From a virus: DNA of 64,000 bases. The stretch spans positions 186,001 to 250,000 of the IMG/VR virus record IMGVR_UViG_3300012931_000759; one strand, given 5' to 3'. The notes beneath the pieces were generated by a model. It was not told where the DNA came from. It ran no database searches and saw nothing but the letters and a program-made list of their open reading frames with translations. The position numbers and the translations under genes were made by a program. Positions 17,038 through 25,353 of the stretch are shown here, in pieces. Every line of letters starts with the position of its first letter. Position 1 is the stretch's first letter.

Positions 17038-17066
17038 TTGATCGTCACGAGTCGTGAAAGAACTGG

Positions 17067-17094
17067 TCCGATCCGGGGGTGACTCTGGATCGGA
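17067..17094 (+). promoter_or_regulatory. Intercistronic hairpin before the capsid gene
   Basis: TCCGATCC (17067-17074) pairs with GGATCGGA (17087-17094) across a 12-base loop. No T-run, so read-through is expected; a processing or stabilising element between decoration and capsid cistrons is plausible. Confidence 0.4.
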
Positions 17095-17146
17095 TCCCAA
17101 GTAAGAGAAAGGAGCGAAAGACCATTCCACAGGAGGACAAAGAGTT

Positions 17147-18172
17147 ATGTCTCTTTTTAACACCCATGGCGAGATGAACGCCAGCGGCGTCAAGGATGCC
17201 CTTGCCCAGATCGTGAAGTATGCCACGATCCTTGAGAACATGGAGCCCGCCAACACCGGGCTCGCCCAGCAGCCCTCGTTCAACGACGAGCAGCGCGACG
17301 AACTGATCAAGCGCGCCCTTCTGACCCAGGAAGGCAAGATTGCCCTCGGTCAGGCGATGGCCAACCCAATCCGGCGTAACCTCGACTACCAGGGAGTCGG
17401 CCGCCGGGTTCTGGTGATCGACCCGCTGCCCCAGGGCGCCCTGCCCGTGTACGACCGCGATATCGACGTCGCAGCCGTGGTCGTAGCCTCGAACGGCTCG
17501 GCTCCCGAGAGCCGCGTGTTCGGTGACCGCGTGACCGTGCCGGAGTTCGAGGTCGTCTCGAATCCGACCGTGCGCATTGCCGAAGTGCGTAGACGCCGTT
17601 TCAACGTGATTGACCGTGCCCAGCAGAAAGCCCGCCAAGAGATCCAGGCCCAGGAAGACGCGAACATTTTCGCAGCCCTGGACTACGCGGCCGACGCAAC
17701 CCTCGGCGGCGAAAACACTGCCCAGGACATCGCGGACGCTGGTCTGCTCAAGCGCGACTTGTCCGAGATCAAGGTCCAGGTGGACCGCTGGGACCTGGTC
17801 ACGACCAAGTTCCTTATGAACATCCTTGAGTTCAACGACATTCTGAACTGGGGTTCGGGCGGTGGTCAGGCTGCGGGCACTGGTGGCGAGGTGGACCCAG
17901 TGACGATGCGTGAAATCCTCCAGACCGGTCTTTACGCGCATATCTGGGGCGCCGACATCATCGTCTCCAAGATCGTGCCGCCAGGCACGGTGTTCGGGAC
18001 TGCGGATCCGGAGTTCGTTGGTGTCATGCCTATCAGGCAGGACATTGAGGTACTACCTGCTGACGAACCTAAGCAGCTAAAGCTCGGCTGGGTGGTCAAT
18101 GAAATCATCGGCATCGGCATCGTGAACCCCCGTGGTGTCGCCGTTGGTCGCAAATCAGTGGCCGTCGGCTAA
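17147..18172 (+). CDS. Major capsid protein (HK97-fold)
   Basis: 341 residues behind a strong ribosome site (ACAGGAGGACAAAGAGTT). The pattern fits HK97-type capsid proteins of myophages: a helical, Gln/Glu-rich N-terminal arm, RRVLVIDPLPQGALPVYD, a loop with FGDRVTVPEFEV, a long helix rich in Ala/Gln/Glu (RAQQKARQEIQAQEDANIFA), and a C-terminal sheet ending near PNPRGVAVGR-type residues (IVNPRGVAVGRKS). The fold assignment is by pattern, not by search. Strong promoter, leader hairpin, good ribosome site and a UUCG terminator all point to very high expression. Any processing at the N-terminal arm by the upstream protease is unproven. Confidence 0.85.
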   Translation: MSLFNTHGEMNASGVKDALAQIVKYATILENMEPANTGLAQQPSFNDEQRDELIKRALLTQEGKIALGQAMANPIRRNLDYQGVGRRVLVIDPLPQGALPVYDRDIDVAAVVVASNGSAPESRVFGDRVTVPEFEVVSNPTVRIAEVRRRRFNVIDRAQQKARQEIQAQEDANIFAALDYAADATLGGENTAQDIADAGLLKRDLSEIKVQVDRWDLVTTKFLMNILEFNDILNWGSGGGQAAGTGGEVDPVTMREILQTGLYAHIWGADIIVSKIVPPGTVFGTADPEFVGVMPIRQDIEVLPADEPKQLKLGWVVNEIIGIGIVNPRGVAVGRKSVAVG

Positions 18173-18203
18173 CGCCAACCGGCAACTAACTGAATCGTGA
18201 ATG

Positions 18204-18238
18204 AAAAAATCGGGCTGCTTCGGCAGCCCGATTTTTTT
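18204..18238 (+). terminator. UUCG rho-independent terminator after the capsid gene
   Basis: CGGGCTGC-TTCG-GCAGCCCG (18211-18230) flanked by AAAAAAT and ATTTTTTT, giving an extended stem and T-run. Confidence 0.9.
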
Positions 18239-18255
18239 GTGCCTGTTCTTTTCTC

Positions 18256-18284
18256 TTGACAAGGCTTAGCAAGATAAATAAACT
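18256..18284 (+). promoter_or_regulatory. Sigma70-like promoter of the nuclease/methyltransferase cassette
   Basis: TTGACA at 18256-18261, a 17-base spacer and TAAACT at 18279-18284. This is a host-type promoter unlike the phage late promoters, placed between the capsid terminator and the cassette, so the cassette may be expressed early. Confidence 0.5.
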
Positions 18285-18324
18285 GAAGATAGAACAACTT
18301 TTCAAGTGATAGTGTCAGGAGAAA

Positions 18325-19911
18325 ATGAGAACGAGGGAAAAAATCGATGACGCCATTCTGGCGGAGGACATCAGGAGCCTCTCGGAAAAGATCGGCAGAG
18401 TGCCGAGGCAGGAAGATTACAAGAAGGACGGAACCTTCGGCTTGAACACTCTGCTGCTCCGGAAGTCTTGGAACCAATGGCTGACGGAGATTTTTGGTCA
18501 GATCAATGAGGTTCGCAAAACCAAGCGAGAGAGGGCAACTGCTCTGGAGGTTTTGCTGGATATCAAATGCGTGTGTGACAAGTTGGGCAAACCTCCAACG
18601 CAGGCGGAGTACAAAGTGGCAGGCAAACACCCTTTGGGAACCATACTGCGGCACCGGAAATGGAACGATTGGTTGAAATTGGCCACTGGTTCCGTGAACT
18701 ACAACCGCACGGAGGACAGCAAAACCAGGAGGATAGGCGACCAGGATCTTGCCGATGATGTGCGGCGGGTGGCGACGGAACTGGGGCACGCCCCGACTCG
18801 GAGCGAATACAACGAGCATGGTCGCCATTCCTCCGACACCATTGTGGTTAGGATGCCTTGGATGGAATTCATCCAGAAGGTTTGTGGGCTTGAGCCATCA
18901 AAAATTGCGTCCGTCAACAGGTCGAAGGCGACCAACGAGGAACTGCTGGCCCAGTTGAAAAGATTGGCGACGACTTTAGATCGAACGCCCCTGAAGGAAG
19001 ATCTGGGTGGTCAAAACGGATTCTGCTACACCGCATATGTTCGTGCCTTTGGCACTTTCGGCAATGCCCTTGTTGCCGCTGGATTGATCAATCCCCTGAA
19101 CCGCTATTGTGTTCCTCGCGAGGAACTGGTTGTCGAACTGAAGCGGGTGTATGGTCTGCTCGGCCACACGCCGTCCGAAACGGAGTTCCTGGAAAACAGC
19201 CCCATACGCAGCAATGGTTCGATATATTCCGAGTTCGGCTCCTGGACAAAGGCGTTCCTTGCTGCAGGTATTCCAGTTATAAAGGCCAGAAATATCTCCG
19301 TGGACGACATCAAGATCGCCTTGCAGAAATGGCATACTGCCAACAATGGCGACGATTCCTGCCTCGAATACTGGAAAATAAGAAAAGCAAAGAAAAACAA
19401 ACAGTTTCCATATTCGCCAAACTCCGTCAGCGCGAAGTTCCATCCACTATCCTGGGAAGAGATTATGCGCGAATGCGGATTCCCAAACTATGTAACCAAG
19501 GATCGTTATGTTACAGGGCGTAAACGCGGCGACCACACCGGAGCCGACGGCAACGAGTACCTATCCTCCCTGGAGAAGGAGATTGGCGATTTCCTGTTCG
19601 AATTGAAGGGCTCGGGAAATATCCTGGACTACGAATATGAGGCCAAAATATGCCCCGACAAGAACTGGACATGCGACTTCAAGGTGACGATGCGCGATGG
19701 CAGGGCTGTCTGGCTGGAGGCCGACGGCCTCCGCAACAACCGCAACCGACCCTACTCCTCGGGCAACAACGAAAAGATCGCATTCTATGGCAACAACGGA
19801 ATGGATTGTCGCATAGTGTCGTATTCCTCTCCCAATATCCGATGGGCGGTGGCCGACAGCCTAGCCTTGCCATTGCCGGTCCCCACCAATCCGCGAAAGG
19901 AAAACTTATGA
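18325..19911 (+). CDS. Homing-type nuclease with an array of HNH_repeat-like DNA-binding units and PD-(D/E)xK domain
   Basis: 528 residues behind GTCAGGAGAAA. About six units of some 50-60 residues follow the pattern ELK-(R)-x-LGxxPxxxEF ... FGSWxxAxxxAGL, for example LKRVYGLLGHTPSETEF and FGSWTKAFLAAGI, matching the homing-endonuclease-associated repeat; the last is degenerate. The C-terminal about 110 residues contain a conserved Glu, CDFKVTMRDG and VWLEADGL, a PD-(D/E)xK core. An array of this length should read a long target. Overlaps the next gene by ATGA. First gene of a four-gene cassette. Confidence 0.75.
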   Translation: MRTREKIDDAILAEDIRSLSEKIGRVPRQEDYKKDGTFGLNTLLLRKSWNQWLTEIFGQINEVRKTKRERATALEVLLDIKCVCDKLGKPPTQAEYKVAGKHPLGTILRHRKWNDWLKLATGSVNYNRTEDSKTRRIGDQDLADDVRRVATELGHAPTRSEYNEHGRHSSDTIVVRMPWMEFIQKVCGLEPSKIASVNRSKATNEELLAQLKRLATTLDRTPLKEDLGGQNGFCYTAYVRAFGTFGNALVAAGLINPLNRYCVPREELVVELKRVYGLLGHTPSETEFLENSPIRSNGSIYSEFGSWTKAFLAAGIPVIKARNISVDDIKIALQKWHTANNGDDSCLEYWKIRKAKKNKQFPYSPNSVSAKFHPLSWEEIMRECGFPNYVTKDRYVTGRKRGDHTGADGNEYLSSLEKEIGDFLFELKGSGNILDYEYEAKICPDKNWTCDFKVTMRDGRAVWLEADGLRNNRNRPYSSGNNEKIAFYGNNGMDCRIVSYSSPNIRWAVADSLALPLPVPTNPRKENL

Positions 19912-20699
19912 AACGGTTCGACCGCGAGACATTGGCGCAGAGGCTGAGATCCTTTTCGGAAAAGTTGGGTTCATCGCATATCTCGAAATCGATGGTGGAC
20001 TCGGCACTCGACATGCCGGCATCGGCCACTTTCGCCAGGTGCTTCGGGTCATGGGGCAACGCCTTGGAATTCTCCGGTCTCCAGAGGGGGACAATCACCG
20101 GTAGGCCCCAGGATCCTCCAATCGAATTGACTCCGGAAGCCATGGATATCATCGAGGGGGAACTTCTCGGCGACGGGAGCCTGGATTCCAGCCCGACCGT
20201 GAACGCCTGTTTTGCGCATTCGACCGCAAACTTCGCGTATTCCAAATTCCTGTATGAATCTCTTGGGAAATGCCATGTTCCGGTCAGGAAGCCGGAGTTG
20301 CTGAAGGCGCGCGGAGGGAAGCCACAGGCAAGGGTGCGCAGCCCGTCAAATGCGGCATTCGGCAGACTTAGGCGGCTGTGGTATCCAGACGGGACCAAGA
20401 TCCTGCCGCAGGGATTTTTTCTCAACAGGACAAGATGCCTGTTCTGGTACCTGGGCGATGGCTATGTGGAAACCGGAACAATCAAGTTCTCGACCTGCGG
20501 CTTCACAAGGTGCGAAGTGGAGCGTTTGGCGGAATTGCTGACCGGTTCCGGCTTCAAGTCCGCCAGGAACAACCGCAGCGGGGGCTACCATGTCATCCGC
20601 ATGTCCAAGATGGCTGCCCCCGGGTTCCTGGAATGGATAGGGCCATGCCCAGCGGCGGGCTACGAGCACAAATGGAACCTGAAAGGGAAAATCCATTGA
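19908..20699 (+). CDS. LAGLIDADG homing endonuclease
   Basis: 263 residues, start set by AAAGGAAAACTT and the ATGA overlap. An N-terminal unit ending CFGSWGNALEFSGL is a single copy of the repeat arrayed in the upstream nuclease. Two LAGLIDADG-type motifs follow: IIEGELLGDGSLDSS (about 83) and FWYLGDGYVETGTIKF (about 178), so the protein should act as a monomer with two active-site acids. The shared repeat suggests the two nucleases were assembled from the same parts. Confidence 0.8.
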   Translation: MKRFDRETLAQRLRSFSEKLGSSHISKSMVDSALDMPASATFARCFGSWGNALEFSGLQRGTITGRPQDPPIELTPEAMDIIEGELLGDGSLDSSPTVNACFAHSTANFAYSKFLYESLGKCHVPVRKPELLKARGGKPQARVRSPSNAAFGRLRRLWYPDGTKILPQGFFLNRTRCLFWYLGDGYVETGTIKFSTCGFTRCEVERLAELLTGSGFKSARNNRSGGYHVIRMSKMAAPGFLEWIGPCPAAGYEHKWNLKGKIH

Positions 20700-21433
20700 T
20701 CACCGACTACATCAACAAACACACAGTCATGGGAATGCTTTCGGCGAACTATGTCCCGTTCGGAGATTGGAGCGGCTTCTACAGGAACAAGACCCGGACG
20801 AAAGTCACGGTTTTCGATCCCGGCTTCGATGGCGATTTCAAGGAGACGGCGTTCCACTATGTTCCCGACAGGATGGGAAAAGGATACAGCTCCACTCTAC
20901 TAGTGTCCCGCTTCGACTCCGCCTTCTTTGCCCTGGCGGGGGCAGAACACAAGGAGATCCGCGAAACCAGGAACAAATGGGACAGGCTGGTGTCCGTCCG
21001 CGAGGAGCCTTCGTCCGTGGGGGAGGTTGTTGCCCTTGTGGACAAGTGGGACATCCTGTCCGGCAGCAAGTATGGATTCAACCGGCACAGTGGATACGAC
21101 AGGAACTTTTTCCGGCGATATTGGGAAACGGAACGGAGCAACCTATACTCGTTGTTCTTCTACCACGGCGATGCGCTTGTCGGCTACAGTGTGGTGTCCA
21201 AACTGCAGGATGACAATTGCTTCAGGTATGTAATCAGGAAAATGGACATAGGTGCGGGCAGGAATATATGCCTGTACATCGACTACAAGACCTTCGAAAG
21301 CATCTGGAGGGATCGCAAGGGGTGTTTTTACGTAAACTGGGGCGCAAGTTCGGGCAAGGTTTTGAAATACAAGGAGAAATTCCCAACCTTCAAGGAGTGT
21401 AGGGTCTGGTTCCACAAAAAGGGGGGCAAATGA
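20696..21433 (+). CDS. Possible GNAT-fold acyltransferase partner of the methyltransferase
   Basis: 245 residues from TTG 20696, which overlaps the previous stop and is preceded by AAAGGG; ATG 20730 is the alternative. The centre and end read like a GNAT fold: SLFFYHGDALVGYSVVSK, then RYVIRKMDIG, then NICLYIDYKTFE, and FYVNWGASSGKVLKYKEKFP, where the last resembles the closing strand of acyltransferases. The family is not certain. It overlaps the methyltransferase start by ATGA, so the two are translationally coupled. One idea is a base-modifying pair in the spirit of phage Mu Mom, which is a GNAT relative, but that is inference. Confidence 0.55.
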   Translation: MITDYINKHTVMGMLSANYVPFGDWSGFYRNKTRTKVTVFDPGFDGDFKETAFHYVPDRMGKGYSSTLLVSRFDSAFFALAGAEHKEIRETRNKWDRLVSVREEPSSVGEVVALVDKWDILSGSKYGFNRHSGYDRNFFRRYWETERSNLYSLFFYHGDALVGYSVVSKLQDDNCFRYVIRKMDIGAGRNICLYIDYKTFESIWRDRKGCFYVNWGASSGKVLKYKEKFPTFKECRVWFHKKGGK

Positions 21434-22566
21434 TCAGCACGACGCCATACGACAGCTCTACACACGCCAATCCTTGGCTTATGGAGACGAACAATTCCTA
21501 TGCCATCCTTGGTCCAGAAGGTGTTCCATTGACAGCTTCCTACATCTGGTCGAAAAGCGGGCAGGACAGGGAGGATCTTGTCAATTGGGTTTTCCGGCAT
21601 TACAGGGACACAGGCTTTGTCAAAAGCGGGGAATCCGGAAATCTCATGGATGACTTTGCTAAACTGAGGATGAAGGATCCGAATGATGTCCTCAACGCCG
21701 ACGGGGAGATCAAGAACAGTTCCCCGCTTTGTAACAATGTCTGTAGACATTTCGTGTGGGAGAAGTATCATTCTGCCAAGGGCGGGAGCAAAAGCAGGTC
21801 CGTCATCGATGTGTTCAACGATGACCAGACATTCCTCAATGTTCTGAAGAACAGGATGGGCTATTGTGTGTCGATGGAGGACGGGGAGGAGCGACCATAT
21901 GTGTTCACCATCACTGATTCGATGGTCCTACAGGGCATCCGGTCCACCGGGTATGGGTACAACGTCAGCCTGTTCAAGCCGCTAGTCGGCAAGTATCTGT
22001 ACGGGAAATACGCCAAAAACAAGGTTTTCGACTACTCGGCTGGCTGGGGCGCAAGATGCCTAGCCGCGATGAGCCTTGGGATAGAGTACTATGGCGTGGA
22101 TCCATTGACCTCCAAGGAAATCAATGGGATGATAGCCTTCTTTGGTGGAAGGGGGTTTGTGGTCGATGGCTGCTCGGAAGACCGCAATGCATATGCCGGA
22201 ATACCTAAGGTAGATTGCGTGATGTCGAGTCCGCCATATTTCGACCTGGAGAGCTACAGCAATGACGCAAGACAAAGCGTGAACAAGTTCGGGAGATACG
22301 AGGATTGGGTGAGCTCGTATTGGGGCGGAACTGTTGTGAATTGCCTTGGCATATTGGAGAAAGGCGGATATTTCATCATGGTTGTCAAAGATTATGTGGA
22401 GAAGCGCCATCTTTCCGAGGACATGGGGGCTGTTTGTAGGAAGGGTGGGCTAGTGCTAGAGGAGACGATCCATTACAGGACATCGACCAGCCACCTGTCG
22501 GGCAAAAGGATGACAAGCAGGACATCCAAAAATGATGAGACAGTGTTCGTATTCTATAGAAAATGA
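21430..22566 (+). CDS. DNA methyltransferase (amino-methyltransferase class, SPPY type)
   Basis: 378 residues. The S-adenosylmethionine motif I is VFDYSAGWGARCLAA at about 199-213, and motif IV is SSPPYFDLE at about 266-274; the order I then IV fits the gamma-like class, and SPPY rather than DPPY is typical of N4-cytosine enzymes, although N6-adenine cannot be excluded. The 190 residues before motif I are unusual and unrecognised. The final strand FVFYRK is standard. Last gene of the nuclease cassette; no restriction partner other than the cassette nucleases is visible. Confidence 0.7.
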   Translation: MISTTPYDSSTHANPWLMETNNSYAILGPEGVPLTASYIWSKSGQDREDLVNWVFRHYRDTGFVKSGESGNLMDDFAKLRMKDPNDVLNADGEIKNSSPLCNNVCRHFVWEKYHSAKGGSKSRSVIDVFNDDQTFLNVLKNRMGYCVSMEDGEERPYVFTITDSMVLQGIRSTGYGYNVSLFKPLVGKYLYGKYAKNKVFDYSAGWGARCLAAMSLGIEYYGVDPLTSKEINGMIAFFGGRGFVVDGCSEDRNAYAGIPKVDCVMSSPPYFDLESYSNDARQSVNKFGRYEDWVSSYWGGTVVNCLGILEKGGYFIMVVKDYVEKRHLSEDMGAVCRKGGLVLEETIHYRTSTSHLSGKRMTSRTSKNDETVFVFYRK

Positions 22567-22724
22567 TTGTGGGTCTTTTAAAAATCCTTCCAAGGGCAAC
22601 GGAAAATGGTGGCCTTGGTGCCATTATTGGATTGCGACCGTCACTTTCTCCAATGGATCAGCTCCTGCCCCGTCGATAATCGCGGGCAAGTAGAGTCCTG
22701 CCTCTGATTTTCCGCTTTATCCAA
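22567..22724. other. Non-coding gap after the methyltransferase
   Basis: No frame with a ribosome site on either strand. The stretch before the small-transcript promoter shows no hairpin or family resemblance that I can support; the short translated pieces look like random sequence or a dead gene. Confidence 0.4.
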
Positions 22725-22743
22725 ACTATCAATAATCCATAAT
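22725..22743 (+). promoter_or_regulatory. Phage late-type promoter of a small transcript unit
   Basis: ACTATCAATA at 22725-22734; the +17 triplet is AAT rather than CAT, so the initiator is weaker than in the others. A terminator follows only about 110 bases later. Confidence 0.6.
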
Positions 22744-22876
22744 TTTTGTCGGACACCAGCCGATGCGCCAATATGGCCGCAAGGGCGTGGCGGTCGGCCA
22801 ATCCAGACTGACCGGCAAGATGGGAAACTGAGCTAGACACTAGGCGGACCGCTCGTGAGGGCGGTCCGCTTTTTTG
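22742..22876 (+). ncRNA. Candidate small RNA or mini-mRNA between promoter and terminator
   Basis: Predicted start near 22742, ending in the terminator at 22844-22876, about 135 nucleotides. It contains one 22-codon frame (22763-22831, MRQYGRKGVAVGQSRLTGKM then GN) with no clear ribosome site. The closed promoter-to-terminator layout is what supports a discrete transcript; whether it works as RNA or peptide is open. Confidence 0.4.
22844..22876 (+). terminator. Rho-independent terminator
   Basis: GCGGACCGC (22844-22852) pairs with GCGGTCCGC (22861-22869), loop of eight, followed by TTTTTT. Confidence 0.85.
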
Positions 22877-22922
22877 ATGATCCTGTCTAGCAGCGTCGCT
22901 GATAGCGGAAAGATGTCGCGAA

Positions 22923-22941
22923 TCTATCAATTTTCCAGCAT
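22923..22941 (+). promoter_or_regulatory. Phage late-type promoter
   Basis: TCTATCAATT at 22923-22932, six bases, CAT at 22939-22941. Opens the unit that begins with the gene at 22971. Confidence 0.75.
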
Positions 22942-22970
22942 TGAAAAGGAACCTTCCGAGGGAGGCATAC

Positions 22971-23246
22971 ATGAGTCGCTACAACTATTTCGGTACCATC
23001 CTGATCGACGGTTACGCGTTCCCGGAGATTCCGCAGGCCGTTTTCGATTTCAATTCTCAAGGGTTCAAATTCCTGAACCGCGGCGCGTATCCCATCGAGT
23101 ATAGTTTTGATGGAACTCATCTTCATGGTGATCTGAATCCAGCCGATGCCTCCAAGGAAATGTCGTTCGATGGGCGTTGTGAGTGTAAGGTGTTTTTCCG
23201 AGCCAAAGATGGTTACGGCATTTGTAGGGTGGAAGCCTGGAGATAG
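22971..23246 (+). CDS. Small beta-rich protein, probable virion component
   Basis: 91 residues. Start chosen at ATG 22971 behind GGGAGGCATAC; the earlier in-frame ATG lies on the predicted transcript start. Two DGY triplets (IDGYA, KDGYG), as in the virion proteins of this window. First gene of a promoter unit and followed three bases later by a GIY-YIG gene. No family recognised. Confidence 0.65.
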   Translation: MSRYNYFGTILIDGYAFPEIPQAVFDFNSQGFKFLNRGAYPIEYSFDGTHLHGDLNPADASKEMSFDGRCECKVFFRAKDGYGICRVEAWR

Positions 23247-23249
23247 ACG

Positions 23250-23969
23250 ATGGCCAGTGGAGTCTACGCCATAACGAACACTGTGAGCCTGAAAAGGTAC
23301 ATAGGTAGTTCGGACAATATAGATCAGCGATGGCGCCAACACAGACGAAAGTTGCGGAAAAATGGGCATTCTAAACCCCATCTTCAGGCTGCCTGGAACA
23401 AATACGGCGAACGGACCTTCAGGTTTGAAGTTTTGTGCTTGACTGATCAACCTTGCCAAGTAGAGCAGGCATTTTTGACAGTCTGGAAACCCGAATACAA
23501 TATTTCGGTGGGCGCCGATGCGTGGGCGAACCTTTACTGTGGAGCATCGGGCCAAATTGGGGCATCTCGCAGGGGATGTGTCCATTCCATAGAAGCCAAA
23601 GTAAAGATGTCGGCTTCTCACAAAGGAAAAAACTTGTCTGCCGAAACGCGTGCCAAGATTTCTTCGGCAAACAAAGGAAAAGTTCGTTCAGAAGAACAGC
23701 GTGCGAACATAAGCAAATCCAAAAAAGGTAAGCCTTCACTTTTCAAGGGCCAAACCCTTTTTGACGAGACGCGTGCCAAAATTTCGGCAGACAAGATAGG
23801 CAAGCCTGGTCATCCGCACACGGAAGAACATCGCGCCTCCATGTACAGGGACAACAATTCATCCAAACGTGCCGATGTCCACGCCAAGATCAACACAGCA
23901 CAGAAGGCTGCTTGGGCTCGTCGTAAAGCGGCACAAGGGAATGCGAATACTCTGGAGACGAAAACATGA
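23250..23969 (+). CDS. GIY-YIG homing endonuclease
   Basis: 239 residues. GVYAITN...KRYIGSS gives the GIY-YIG pair in the first 20 residues, followed by the catalytic-region RWRQHRRKL and EYNISVGAD. From residue about 120 there are several NUMOD3-like DNA-binding units (SAETRAKISSANKGK, SEEQRANISKSKKGK, FDETRAKISADKIGK). Overlaps the next start by ATGA. The combination is the standard layout of free-standing phage GIY-YIG enzymes such as the SegA family. Confidence 0.9.
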   Translation: MASGVYAITNTVSLKRYIGSSDNIDQRWRQHRRKLRKNGHSKPHLQAAWNKYGERTFRFEVLCLTDQPCQVEQAFLTVWKPEYNISVGADAWANLYCGASGQIGASRRGCVHSIEAKVKMSASHKGKNLSAETRAKISSANKGKVRSEEQRANISKSKKGKPSLFKGQTLFDETRAKISADKIGKPGHPHTEEHRASMYRDNNSSKRADVHAKINTAQKAAWARRKAAQGNANTLETKT

Positions 23970-24274
23970 TCCGTCGTGCCGACGGCTTGACCGTCTATTC
24001 CGGTTCGCATGTCGGCTCGCGCGGTTCGCTGGCTTCTATACGGCACACTGGCCCTGAGGACTTCTCGGAGGGCGTTCCCGAGGAGGAACGGGAGTGGGAG
24101 GGCGGTGTCCGGGCGGCCATGCTTACCAGAGAGGCCTCGTTCGGTGCGCGGTGGCACGGTGATTGGGAATCGTGGGACGAGCCCGATGGTCAGGAAATTG
24201 CCCTGACAGCCAGGCTTTGGGGGACAATATACAGGCGTCCAGAGCCGGTGGAGCCACCATTCGGAAGGAGATGA
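23966..24274 (+). CDS. Small protein, unknown
   Basis: 102 residues, coupled to the endonuclease gene by ATGA. Contains a Glu-rich centre (PEEEREWEGG) and W-rich ARWHGDWESWDEPDG. No family. Lies in a run of five tiny genes. Confidence 0.6.
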   Translation: MIRRADGLTVYSGSHVGSRGSLASIRHTGPEDFSEGVPEEEREWEGGVRAAMLTREASFGARWHGDWESWDEPDGQEIALTARLWGTIYRRPEPVEPPFGRR

Positions 24275-24277
24275 AAG

Positions 24278-24499
24278 ATGAAGATCCTGGACACCAGGAA
24301 AGTGAAAGAGCAGCGCAAGATCGAAGCCAAGTCCGAGAATGAGCTACGCGAATTCAAGGAATGGCTTAACAGTGCCACGCCCCTCGATGCCGAGGACATC
24401 AAGAACCTCGGGAACCTGTGGAATGGCCATTCTACCTACAATCTGGATGAGATCAAGGCAATGGCGGACTCCCTCCGCAAACAGACAGGCATCGCCTAG
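24278..24499 (+). CDS. Small helical protein, unknown
   Basis: 73 residues, ribosome site AAGGAGATGAAAG. Opens with MKILDT, almost the same as the next gene's MKILNT, though the rest differs. Two predicted helices (SENELREFKEWLNSA, DEIKAMADSLRKQ). Confidence 0.6.
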   Translation: MKILDTRKVKEQRKIEAKSENELREFKEWLNSATPLDAEDIKNLGNLWNGHSTYNLDEIKAMADSLRKQTGIA

Positions 24500-24509
24500 G
24501 AAGAGACAG

Positions 24510-24728
24510 ATGAAGATCCTCAACACAAAACACGGGGCGGCAACCATTCGACCGCCCCTCCGGAAAGACATCCGGGAACTCGAGGCCACGACCGGCTGGA
24601 GACTCGTTCCCGACAACATGCTCATGTCCGAAATCATGTTTACCGCCATGCTCGACCTGGAGTGCGAGAATGACATGGATTTCTTTGCCTGCGTGGATGG
24701 ACTGTACACCAAGGAAGGACAGGAATGA
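24510..24728 (+). CDS. Small acidic protein, unknown
   Basis: 72 residues from ATG 24510 behind AGGAAGAGACAG; the in-frame start upstream is inside the previous gene. Begins MKILNT. Acidic C-terminal half (DLECENDMDFFACVD). Overlaps the next start by ATGA. Confidence 0.6.
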   Translation: MKILNTKHGAATIRPPLRKDIRELEATTGWRLVPDNMLMSEIMFTAMLDLECENDMDFFACVDGLYTKEGQE

Positions 24729-25051
24729 GAAAAGGAAGAGCCACCCTGGAAGATCCCCTCACCGAAGAATACGTCCGCTACCGTCTCATGGAATACGCTA
24801 AGCTCATCGGAGCCCATGAGGACCTCAAGCAGGTCTTCGCGAAATGGGACACACTCATCCCGCTGGCGCCGCCCGATGAGCGTGCGCAGATGGGGCACAT
24901 GGCAATTATGGAGGTCGAGCGCCTCCTGGATATCTATTCCGCCCAAGGCGACGGCCTCACTATCAATGGAAAGGTTGTCATACCAACCGCAAAGAAGGAA
25001 CCAGAGGCGACGCTGTACGACGTGCGCCCGGACAAGAAGGAAAACGTATGA
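24725..25051 (+). CDS. Small protein, unknown
   Basis: 108 residues, ATGA overlaps on both sides. Helical first half (YVRYRLMEYAKLIGAHEDLK) and a short beta tail. No family recognised. Confidence 0.6.
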   Translation: MRKGRATLEDPLTEEYVRYRLMEYAKLIGAHEDLKQVFAKWDTLIPLAPPDERAQMGHMAIMEVERLLDIYSAQGDGLTINGKVVIPTAKKEPEATLYDVRPDKKENV

Positions 25052-25350
25052 CTAAGTACGAGATCATCAACAACAGGTTCAACAATATCAGGTTTCTACA
25101 GCTCTTCTCCGAGCGCGAGAGCGCATGGAGACTGTATATGGCTGACCAGCGGCGTCCGGTGATCGACTGCCAACCCAACGGTAAATGGCGTTTCGGCGAT
25201 ATGATCGGGACGGTGCCCAAAGGGCACGACTGCGTCATCGAGGGCTTCGTGGTGCGTAAGGGCAGGACGGTGCGCCGCGGCAAAGTGACCCATGTGCCGA
25301 ACGGCGGCGGGGATGTGAACTACATCCTGCGCGGAAACGACGTGGGGTAA
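25048..25350 (+). CDS. Small beta-rich protein, unknown
   Basis: 100 residues, coupled to the previous gene by ATGA. Basic, beta-rich second half (CVIEGFVVRKGRTVRRGKVT). Last of the tiny-gene run before an HNH gene. Confidence 0.55.
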   Translation: MTKYEIINNRFNNIRFLQLFSERESAWRLYMADQRRPVIDCQPNGKWRFGDMIGTVPKGHDCVIEGFVVRKGRTVRRGKVTHVPNGGGDVNYILRGNDVG

Positions 25351-25353
25351 GGT

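Noticed and set aside
19650-20699. Longer 349-codon start for the LAGLIDADG gene
   Set aside because: It would overlap the upstream nuclease by 262 bases; ATG 19908 has a good ribosome site and ATGA coupling.
24960-24969. CTATCAATGG, promoter-like
   Set aside because: Inside a coding gene, last positions differ from the box, no CAT at the right distance and no unit begins there.
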